Positions 5,217 to 5,217 of a stretch of DNA of 5,217 bases are shown here, in pieces. Positions within the stretch are counted from its first letter, which is position 1. The number at the start of each line of letters is the position of its first letter. Location of the stretch: positions 1 through 5,217 of the forward strand of contig PWHO01000126.1 of NCBI GenBank assembly GCA_003555385.1. Reading direction: 5' to 3'. Under the pieces are notes generated by a model. It saw only the letters and a list, made by a program, of their open reading frames with translations, did no database searches and was not told the origin of the DNA. The DNA is from Bacteroidales bacterium (lineage in GTDB: Bacteria; Bacteroidota; Bacteroidia; Bacteroidales; UBA7960). The translations under genes and the position numbers were made by a program.

Positions 5217-5217
5217 A

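Overview
The window looks like ordinary chromosomal DNA from a member of the Bacteroidota, probably Bacteroidales or Marinilabiliales. The grounds are exact matches to the Bacteroidota -7 promoter element (TAnnTTTG), start codons without Shine-Dalgarno sequences, a bifunctional-looking nucleoside kinase of a Bacteroidota-typical type ending in an LREF-GGSSF-like tail, and a DHOD-like flavoprotein of a kind common in that phylum. No mobile element, rRNA, tRNA, CRISPR array or phage gene is visible.

Layout: a thioredoxin gene, cut by the left edge, lies on the minus strand (start at 316). Upstream of it, also on the minus strand, is a membrane-anchored thioredoxin-like protein (403-864). Between them, a 20-bp unit repeated three times copies the 3' end of the upstream gene, including its stop codon. 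A strong minus-strand intrinsic terminator (973-1007) separates this pair from a dihydroorotate-dehydrogenase-like flavoprotein gene (1059-2045, minus). A 200-bp divergent promoter region follows (2046-2245), with one Bacteroidota promoter facing each way. To its right are a nucleoside/uridine kinase-family gene (best start 2246, to 3781, plus), an intrinsic terminator (3867-3896), a GC-rich leader with a hairpin, and a complete FadL/OmpP1-type outer-membrane transporter gene (3981-5216, plus).

How the genes relate: the two thioredoxins probably work in different compartments, one cytoplasmic and one anchored facing the periplasm. The DHOD-like protein keeps the FMN-site features but lacks the catalytic cysteine motif of class 1 DHODs, so a role in pyrimidine synthesis should not be assumed, although it is divergent from a pyrimidine-nucleoside-kinase-like gene. 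The kinase appears to lack the N-terminal TGS domain of its longer relatives. The FadL-like gene is a separate transcription unit. I found no evidence of a new multi-gene system. The observations most worth checking are the gene-end tandem repeat, the divergent kinase with its start-site question, and the cysteine-less DHOD-like protein.
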